Shown: piece after piece, positions 56,442 through 64,000 of the stretch
Numbering within the stretch: the first letter of the stretch is position 1
How the letters are laid out: each line of letters begins with the position of its first letter
Assembly: GCF_009727055.1 (NCBI RefSeq)
Contig: NC_052357.1
Span: 4,309,200 to 4,373,199 of the forward strand
Length of the DNA: 64,000 nucleotides
Direction of reading: 5' to 3'
Source: Benincasa hispida
Taxonomy: Eukaryota; Streptophyta; Magnoliopsida; Cucurbitales; Cucurbitaceae
The notes under the pieces: generated by a model
The model's database searches: none
What the model saw: only the letters and a program-made list of their open reading frames with translations
Told to the model about the DNA's origin: nothing
Translations under genes and position numbers: made by a program

Positions 56442-57865
56442 TATCGATGAAGTAATAATTCTTGGAGTATTTCAAGTATTGAATCCCATGAGACTAGAAT
56501 CAATTTTAATGTTATTTAAGATCGCGAACCAATGTGGCCAAAAATAACCAAGTTATGATTAGATAATGAGTAGGCAAATATTTACTTGAGAACAGTAAAT
56601 AAGAATGGATGAACAGGGGCATAACAATGTTTTAACCGTTCGAGTGATGTGCCTTGACAATGAGGCCGCAACATACTAGGACAGTGAATTACAAATGGAC
56701 ATAAAACATCTCCTATTTAGTCCTGTGTCAAGTTTCTTTAAGAGTTCTAAGAAGCTAATGCCTATATTTCTATGGTTAGCTAGATTTTAGATTAGTTTAC
56801 TTGAAGTTTTTTTATCCTATGGTATCCCTTATTTCTGAGGCGATATGATAGTCCTATATTTAGGCTTCTAGTCTCATATCCTTTGTGACATCTCTGTTTA
56901 TATTCTAACCTTTTTAGCATTAGAACTCCACTAGATTACTAAATATGATTACCAGTTTATCTAACAATATTAACTGTAAATTGTACAAAGAAAATGTGTA
57001 AGACAAAGTGGTATGAAATGCACGCATTGATCAAGCCATAAAAACCCTAGAGTATCCACATGGTTGACCCCTAAAATAATTTAGCTCATAATTAATGACA
57101 AAAGAATAATCTTCATTAAATTAGTAATTATAGCTACAAGATGGTGTTTAACGAGAAAATGAGAAAAAGAAAAGTATATAAAGATAAATTAAACAATGCT
57201 GGAAATGTAGCTCAAAGGTGCCTTGTGGCAAACCCTCATTTTTCAAGTATTTTTCTAGGGAAATTCTCCTTTTTCAAGGACAAATACAACCTCACCGCAT
57301 GTTTTTACAGGATGAAAGTAACCTAGACTACTGAAGCTTCAGAGGAACTTTCATTCTTGAAGCTCTTGACTAAAAATTTAAAAAATGGCCCAAGGATTGC
57401 TGAAGTAATGGCAGAACGTGAGTGAACTAAGGATAAACCGTGGATGGAGAGTTCTCTTCGAAATGAGAGGCCTCCCTTCCTTATATAGTTTTCAAATTGG
57501 TTGAAGAAGGCAGAAACCCACGTTCGAGTGTTTACCAAGTGATTTCAGGGCCGAATAACTAATTGGAACAAAAAAAATCACAACTCCCAGCGATTGGGTA
57601 ATATCTGAAAAATTAGAGCTCCTTGATGCGCCCGCAGTGAATTTGCGATGCGATCACATTGAACAAAATTCTTAAAATCAGTCAAAACTACCTGCCAAAA
57701 TTCACAAAATCAACTAAAGTCAGTAAATATCAACTTTTAAGTTAAATATAGGACCTCATAAGATCATTTTTCTAATTTAAGACTAATTATGGGAGAAAAC
57801 ACTTGCAAAGGTCCATTTTTCTAAGTAAAAGTATGAAAATATAAGCCTAAAACATGCATTTTAGG
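56442..57865 (-). repeat. Possible Ty3 LTR fragment, minus strand
   Basis: No coding signature. On the minus strand there is a TATA box CTATATAAGG (57482-57491) followed by a leader-like stretch. The AT-rich upstream part and overall texture resemble a Ty3 LTR or promoter region. No paired copy exists in the window, and the ends are undefined. Confidence 0.35.
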
Positions 57866-58068
57866 AAAGAACTAAATACATCGAAGTACACATTGAAGTT
57901 GATTGTCACTTTGTTCGAGATAAAATCATTGAAGGTACGTTAAAAGGTTTTCGCTATTTGATCTAGTGGTCAACTTGTTGATGTATTTACAAAAGCTTTG
58001 TCTTCCCGGATTCTAAAGACTATCTTATGCAAATTAGGAGTTTATGATTTCACACTCCAACTTGAGGG
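57866..58068 (+). pseudogene. Copia RNase H C-terminus fragment
   Basis: IEVDCHFVRDKIIEGTLK near 57895, a frameshift, then QLVDVFTKALSSRILKT and LCKLGVYDF, the Copia pol C-terminus, followed by CTTGAGGGA (polypurine tract) and an LTR. Nothing upstream is recognised as the rest of this pol. Confidence 0.75.
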
Positions 58069-58265
58069 ACATATCATGGGCTTTCAACTTCTTAGGCTTT
58101 CTGTTATATGGGCTAGCTGTTATTGTTACAATTATTTACTTGTGTTTTGTTAAATTCGTTTCCATTCTTCCGATTTATTAGAGGGAAGATTTGTGTAAAT
58201 TCATTACTGAGTTTGATAAAATCAATTTCAACTCTTCTCTCATATATGCTCGTGTTTTAGTAAAA
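58069..58265 (+). repeat. Short Copia LTR followed by a primer site
   Basis: About 197 bp between the pol fragment and TGGTATCAGAGT (58266-58277), the tRNA-Met primer site. As at 28928, the LTR stands between one interior's end and another's start. The terminal dinucleotides are degraded. Confidence 0.65.
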
Positions 58266-58277
58266 TGGTATCAGAGT
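58266..58277 (+). other. Primer-binding site (initiator tRNA-Met)
   Basis: TGGTATCAGAGT, 11 of 12 to the standard Copia site. The following 160 bases look like leader (ACTTGCAACATT...) without a long frame. Confidence 0.75.
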
Positions 58278-58379
58278 CATATGGAGAACTTGCAACATTA
58301 TTTTGATTAGAAAAACCTAAACCCTTCTATTTTGGTAAGGGACAAACATGGCAAGCATGATTTTAAGAGAAACAATTTC

Positions 58380-58485
58380 AAACAATTCTTCAAGGTGTTG
58401 AGACGAGCAAAAGATAAATGACCCAACCGCCTATATAACATAAAGCTCAAGAAGTTGAAAGCCCACGATATGTGTGATAGAATAA
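58380..58485 (-). repeat. Inverted fragment of the same Copia LTR start
   Basis: 58442-58478 is the reverse complement of the LTR start at 58069-58100 with few changes: GGGCTTTCAACTTCTT is shared exactly. It extends left with similar but diverged LTR sequence. It suggests a second, oppositely oriented insertion truncated here. Confidence 0.6.
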
Positions 58486-58596
58486 TTAGAAATCGTTAAT
58501 CATTGACAAGAGGTCTGACATAGATTATTTAAAATTTAAAAAAAAATTGTTATTATTAAAAAGATCCACGTAAACTTACCCATGTTGTGAATTTGA
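58486..58596. other. AT-rich spacer, nothing recognised
   Basis: Short AT-rich stretch between the inverted LTR fragment and Theta. It has no frame or repeat that I can identify. Confidence 0.5.
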
Positions 58597-61500
58597 GGAA
58601 CACAACGGGAACACGGATGATAATAAAATATAATATAATAATAATAAAAAAATATAATTTAAAATAAACAAATTAAAAATCATGAAATAACTAAAATTAT
58701 AAAATTGGATAATAGAAAATTTAGTGGAATTTGAAGTGAATTTCTTACCAATAGGTGTACGATTTTAAGATCACCAAATGCCACTATTTATGGCAAGTAG
58801 GGTGTGGACTTACATGGACACCAAGCATGAGTAACTAAAAAGCACATGGACAATATAAACGGTGACACATGGCTTTTGAGACACTAAGCAATGGACATCT
58901 ATTTATTATTATAATATTCATAATACTCCCCTTTAGATGCTTATATATATATATATATGAAATATGTCTCATTAAAACCTTATTAGGAAAAATCCTAGTG
59001 AAGGAAAATATTTCATATAATATATACTCTTAGAAGAATACAATTATATTTACTCCCCTTCATAAAAACATCACTTAAGATCTCTAAGTCATTGCATTCC
59101 AATGTTGTGCACCAATTTTTCAAAAGTTATGGTTGATAATGCATTTGTAAATAAGTCTGCCAAGTTATCCTTTGAACAAATTTGTTGTACAATGATGTCT
59201 ACATTTTCTTCAAGATCATGAGTGTAGAAAAGCTTCGATGAAATATGTTTTATTCTATCTTCTTTAATATATCCTCCTTTGATTTGGGCTATGCAAGTTG
59301 TGTTATCTTCGTATAATATTGTTGGAAGATTTTTATTAGAATACAAGCTACACGTTTCACGAATGTATTGAGTCATTGACCTTAGCCATATATATTTTCT
59401 ACTAACCTCGTGAATTGCAAGAATATCAACATGATTTGAGGAAGTGGCCGTTATAGTCTGTTTCACCGATCACCATGATATAAAATTTCCTCTACATGTA
59501 AACAGATAACCTATTTGAGATCTAGCTTTGTCTAAATCAGATAAATATCCAGAATCTGCATAACAAACTAAATCAAAATTTGATTTATTTGAATAAACAA
59601 ACTCATATCAATTATTGTTGGGAGATAACGGAGTATATGCTTAATTCCGTTCCAATGTCTTTTTGTTGGAAAAGAACTATATCTTGCTAATAAACTTACT
59701 GAAAATACAATATCTGGTTTTGTATTGTTAGCAAGATACATAAGTGCACTAAGATAGGGTATTTCAGGACCAAGAAGTTCTTCATTATCTTCTTGAGGTC
59801 AAAATATATCTTTCTCTATATCCAATGAATGGACTTCCATTGGAATATTTAATGGATGTGTTTTGTCCATATAAAATATTTTAAAAAATCTTCCAATATA
59901 AGTTGACTGATGAATAAATATTTCATCTGCTAAATGCTCAATTTGCAAACCAAGGCAAAATTTTGTTTTTACGAGATCGTTCATCTCAAATTCTTTCTTA
60001 AGATATTCTATTGCCTTTGAAAGTTCTTAGGAGTTCCAATTATGTTCAAGTCATCAACATATACAGTTATATTAGTAAATCCTTATTATGATTTCTTTAT
60101 AAAAACACACGGACATATTGGATTATTTTGATATCCTTCTTTCAATAAATATCCACTTAGACGATTGTATCACATCCGTTCTGATTGTTTCAATCCATAT
60201 AGTGATCTCTGTAACTTTATTGAATACCATTCCCGGGAATTTGATGTATATATTTCAGGTACCTTAAATCCTTATGGGATTCTCATATAAATATCATTAT
60301 CAAGAGATCTATATAAATATGTTGTGACTACATCCATAAAATACATATCCAGACTTTTACACACAATCAAGCTAATTAAATATCTTCATGTAATTACATC
60401 TACCACCGGAGAATACGTCTCCTCAAAATCAATACCAGGTCTTTGTGAAAAATCTTGTGTAACTAGTCTTGCTTTATATCTTGTGACCTCATTATTTTCA
60501 TTTCTTTTCCTCACAAATACTCATCTGTATCCCACAGGTTTAACACCTTCTGGTGTTCAGACTACTAATCCAAAAACCTGACATCTTGAAAGTGAGTTTA
60601 ATTCTGTCTCTATTGCTTCTTTCCACTGAAGCCAATCTTTTCTATGTCGACATTCATCAACAGATTTTGGTTCAGGATCCTCATTTTTAGATATAATATC
60701 AAAAGCAACACTCTATGCAAAAATGTTGTCAATAATTACATTAGTTCAATTCCATGTCATGACATAGGTTATTGAAATCTCATTATTATCTTTAGGTATT
60801 TCACCTTCCTCACTAGTCATGTGAGGATTTTTTTTATGGGTATTTACATCCTCAACCAAGTTTTTTTTTTTACTATTAATTATTTTTCATTTTCAAGGAT
60901 TTTTATCTTTGAAACCCATTGGTCTACCACGCTTCTGGCGTGTTCCAGACTCATTAGCGACAACTTGTTGGGTTGTGATATCAATTTTTCATGCAACATT
61001 TGCAGCTAGTATATGTGACTTAGTTACTTTCTTTGCATCTATAAATGCATCTGGTAGTTGATTTGCTATATTTTGCAAATGAATTATTTTTTGAATTTCA
61101 AGTTCACATTGTACGATGATCTAAGTGAGACAATAATGATGCATTACATGTAATTTCTTTTTCCAACTTCTTAATTCCTCCCCTAATGTTGGAAAATTTG
61201 TTTCATTAAAAAGACAATCAGCAAATGGTACAGTAAATACATCGTGGGTTCAAGATATTTAATAATTGATAGAGAATCCTATCTAATATATATTCCTAAC
61301 CTCCTTTAAGGAGCACAACGAGAACACGGATGGTAATAAAATATCATATAATAATAATAATATAATATAATTTAAAATAAACAAACTAAAATCATGAAAT
61401 AACTGAAATTATAAAATTGGATAATAAAAAATTTAGTGAAATTTGAAGTGGATTTCTTACCAATGGGTGTGTGATTTTAAGATCCATCAAATGTCACTAT

Positions 61501-61627
61501 TTTTAGGCAAAGTGACAAGTAGTATATGGATTTACATGGTCACCATATGGACAATATGAAAGGTGACACATGACTTTTGCAACATTAAACAATAGGCATC
61601 TATTTATTATTATAATATTCATAATAA
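58597..61627 (-). mobile_element. Theta: short, heavily decayed Copia element with both LTRs
   Basis: Two LTRs of about 320-330 bp (58597-58925 and 61308-61627), readily alignable, enclose 2.4 kb of minus-strand pol. On the minus strand the LTRs start TATTATGAATATT or TTATTATGAATATT, and a polypurine tract CTAAAGGGGAG (58936-58926) precedes the 3' LTR. gag, protease and most of integrase are missing, as is the tRNA-Met primer site. A target duplication was not resolved. Confidence 0.82.
59060..61280 (-). pseudogene. Theta integrase tail, RT and RNase H, broken
   Basis: On the minus strand: integrase end and linker near 61255-60900 (PFADCLFNETNFPTLGEEL, CELEIQKIIHLQNIANQLPD, ANESGTRQKRGRPMGFKDKN). 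RT from about 60650 ([47 protein letters not shown]). RNase H with ILYEDNTTCIAQIKGGYIKE, HISSKLFYTHDLEEN and QQICSKDNLADLFTNALS (59089-59466). Stops and frameshifts are numerous, making it among the most decayed pol copies in the window. Confidence 0.82.
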
Positions 61628-63350
61628 CCGGTTAATTATTTAAACATATATCTAAAATTTAACTAAATAGAACCAAACCTTCAGCGTTGAAAGAAACTTT
61701 TAAGAAAAAAATAACGTGAGTTATATTATTTGAAAATGTAAAAAATAAATAAAATAAGAGAAAAAATAATAAATAAAAAGAGAAATTAAAAATTAAATTT
61801 TTTTTTAAAAAAAACCATCAAATTCGTGCCCCCTTGGTTTACGGTTTAGAGCCCACGCCACTTTAGCCAAATGCCAATTTTGACATTATTTCTGCCCTTA
61901 GACGAAGATGCTACCATTTTTATTTTAAAAAATAAACAGATGAATAAAATAATAAATTATTTGTAAATATAGAAAAATGAATCAAAATATTTATAAATAT
62001 AGTAAAATTTCATCATCAACTGTGATAGATTGTGATAGATTACTATTTGTATCTATATGTATCATGATAGATATAAATACTAGTCTATTATGGTCTATTG
62101 CGATCTATCGCATATAGACGGTGATATTTTACTATTATTTGTAAATATTTTTAACAATTTTGTTATTTAAAATAATTTTCCTAAAATAACCATATATTTC
62201 TAATAATTAAGTTTTGAAAAATACAATATTAATTTTAATTATAAAAAAAAAACTGAGAAACAAGTGTGTATATATAAAAATAGATGCGTGTGAGGTAAGT
62301 AATTAATATAATATTATACACACAACTCATATTTGACAAAGTCATATAATTATATATAATCAATAAGGAATCATAAGCTTTGCTATAACTACAAGATTTG
62401 TTATTGATTGCGTGAAGGCCGTGACATGAATATGATATTACAAGAAAGTATATTGAATATCTCAAATCTATGATAGCGTTTGACCTTATACATAAGTATA
62501 TATATATATATATATATTACATTTTTGTTTACATTGATGCATTCACATTATCATTTTATATTTAACATCCTTTGAAATTATTTTGAAAATTGTTGTTCTA
62601 TTGCCATCATTCATGATTTATTTTTAAAAAATTTACATTATTTTACATTTTCATATTGCCATTAGTAAGATATTATAAATGGTAAGAGATAAACATACAT
62701 ATAAATACTACAGTGTTGGATCATCTAAAGAAAAGAAAAAATTTAATATGCCAGAGTTTAAAATTAAGATACATTAATACGATATTGTTAAGGAAAAAAT
62801 ATATATAATTTTTTATTCTCATTAACCTTTTTTTCTCATCATATAATCATTTTTAAGGAAAATCAAGTTACATTTTTTTTTAGAAAAAAAAAAAGGGTAA
62901 ATCGTAATATAAAATGGAACATTAAATAAAAATAAGTGTAAAACATCCATAAGTCAAAACGATTTATTTATTTTGTTTTAGATTAAATTAATTACAAGTT
63001 TTGTTTAACATTTTAAAGTATTTAATAGATCATTAACTTTTAATCTGGTCAATTATAATAGTGTCTAAAATGTCTTTATTAAAATTACAATTTTATGTTG
63101 TAAGAGACAAAATATACATTTTTTAATATGTTGCTTATTGACATTTTAAGAATTTGGCGGAACAAATTAGAAGTCATGTCAAGGCTGGAAAAATGAATCC
63201 AAAGGTATAGTGACCGCTATAATGAATTGATTGAAGAACCCAACTAAAAATGAAAAGCTTTATTATTAAAACAATAAAAATTACAAGTTGATGTGAATTT
63301 TTTCATTAAAATAATAATAATAATTTATTATTATTATTATTAGATTAAAA
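61628..63350. other. AT-rich DNA without genes
   Basis: No protein or LTR signature. It contains a short inverted-repeat element (61988-62146), a (TA)n run at 62497-62517 and an ATA/TTA palindrome at 63309-63342 able to form a hairpin. Short frames such as 62235-62465 show no conserved motif. Confidence 0.55.
61988..62146. repeat. MITE-like inverted-repeat element
   Basis: Left arm ATTTATAAATATAGTAAAA (61988-62006), right arm complementary to it over about 25 bases with few mismatches (62122-62146). The 110-bp core is rich in TGATAGA and TCTATCG/TCTATTA words. A looser relative is at 25838-25998. Size, inverted ends and lack of coding fit a MITE, though no target duplication is clear. Confidence 0.5.
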
Positions 63351-63520
63351 ATCACTTTAGTCCCTAAACTTTCTAAAAGTAATAATTTAGTCTACGAACT
63401 TTGATTTGTAATGATTTAATCCATGTACTTTTAATTATGTAACAATTTGGTATATAAACTTTACTATTTAACAATTTAGTTCATATACTTTAAAGTTTGT
63501 AAAGATTTCATCCCTATGGT
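63351..63520. repeat. Degenerate tandem repeat (AATTTAGTCCxxxAACTTT units)
   Basis: Four to five imperfect units of roughly 35-40 bp around AATTTAGTCTACGAACTTT: compare TTTAGTCCCTAAACTTT (63357), TTTAGTCTACGAACTTT (63386), TTTAATCCATGTACTTT, TTTGGTATATAAACTTT and TTTAGTTCATATACTTT. It is a widespread kind of plant dispersed repeat; no function is assigned. Confidence 0.65.
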
Positions 63521-63775
63521 AGAAATTATTGTTAAAGCTTAATAAGATTTCTTGCATAAATAAATTGATAAACTAACTAGAGATTTGATATTTTATAAAA
63601 TACATAGTCTACATCATGAAATAATAAAAATTCGCATCTAACACAAATTGGTTTCACCAAAGAACTTATAAAAGAAAAGGGAAAAAAATGAAATTAAAGG
63701 CATTTTTTATAGCTCAAATACTTGGCACAAGGAATCTACTTCTGTTGAATGTATTTTTATCTCCTTTTTTTTTCT
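63521..63775. other. AT-rich spacer, nothing recognised
   Basis: No coding motif or repeat was identified between the tandem repeat and the LINE fragment. Confidence 0.5.
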
Positions 63776-64000
63776 AAATTGTTTCGGACTACTAATCCTT
63801 CTTTGCAGGATATCCAAAGAATAACAAACAAAGTACCAACAATAATCACTGAATAAATGAACCAATCTCTTATAGTTTCCTTTTTCAAGAATGAAATTGA
63901 ACAAGCTTTGCATCAAATGCATCCTACAAAGGCCCCTGGACCTGACGATTCCCTGCCCTTTTCTACCAAAAATACTGGAACATTGTTGGTAACTTTTTTG
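63776..64000 (+). pseudogene. LINE reverse transcriptase, N-terminal part (runs off the window)
   Basis: Non-LTR retrotransposon RT. After a stop at 63874, MNQSLIVSFF is followed by EIEQALHQMHPTKAPGPDD, the hallmark KAPGPDG motif region. The frame then slips by one or two bases near 63950 and continues as FPALFYQKYWNIVGN to the window end. The region before MNQSL (KVPTIITE) fits the usual VxxxVTEEMN wording. The catalytic domain, and any 3' tail, lie outside the window. Confidence 0.82.

Noticed and set aside
57323..57538. 71-codon minus-strand frame as a small host gene
   Set aside because: Lies beside a TATA box in LTR-like DNA, with no conserved motif; more likely leader sequence of a Ty3 LTR.

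Overview
The window is plant nuclear DNA made almost entirely of nested LTR retrotransposons. I find no intact host gene, tRNA, rRNA or CRISPR array. Every recognisable protein segment is a broken piece of gag, protease, reverse transcriptase (RT), RNase H or integrase from Ty3/Gypsy (mostly Athila-like) or Ty1/Copia elements, plus the start of a LINE reverse transcriptase at the right edge. The AT-rich composition, Athila-type gag-pol and tRNA-Asp primer sites point to a flowering plant. A cucurbit is my best guess from general familiarity with such repeats; that is inference only. The density of nested and solo LTRs suggests pericentromeric or other heterochromatin.

Layout. 1-1435: B-family LTR cut by the window edge. 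About 1436-14948 (+): decayed Athila-like element 'Alpha', split by a complete non-autonomous element 'Beta' (3843-9635). 14949-25378 (-): Ty3 element 'Gamma', split by a B-family solo LTR (15994-18135) and a Copia solo LTR (18319-20239). 25379-27255: AT- and pyrimidine-rich DNA. 27256-34100 (+): rearranged Copia element 'Eta' (LTR, pol fragment, LTR, primer site, leader), with a B-family solo LTR inside its second LTR (30135-32101) and an apparent sequencing-adapter remnant at 29633-29662. 34101-41151 (-): second non-autonomous element 'Beta-prime', carrying a D-family solo LTR (38381-40558). 41152-51185 (+): 10-kb composite of a D-family element and a better preserved gag-pol ('Zeta'), with target duplication GTCAT. 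51193-56441 (+): Copia 'Kappa'. 56442-58596: Ty3-like LTR candidate and Copia debris. 58597-61627 (-): short Copia 'Theta'. 61628-63775: AT-rich DNA with small repeats. 63776-64000: LINE.

How the parts relate. Alpha, Gamma, Zeta and the D family look like coding (autonomous-type) relatives that share a tRNA-Asp primer site and LTRs beginning TGAT. Beta and Beta-prime have large LTRs (about 2 kb) around a 1.49-1.50 kb non-coding interior with the same primer-site type and polypurine tract, which is the layout of a large retrotransposon derivative (LARD) moved by another element's proteins. The most interesting structure is shared by these families: a hairpin at the very start of the LTR and a second one near its end. 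Their stems differ in sequence but stay paired, as expected for selected RNA or DNA structures. Boundaries were read by eye; where flanking target duplications are given they fix the ends to the base, otherwise ends are good to tens of bases.
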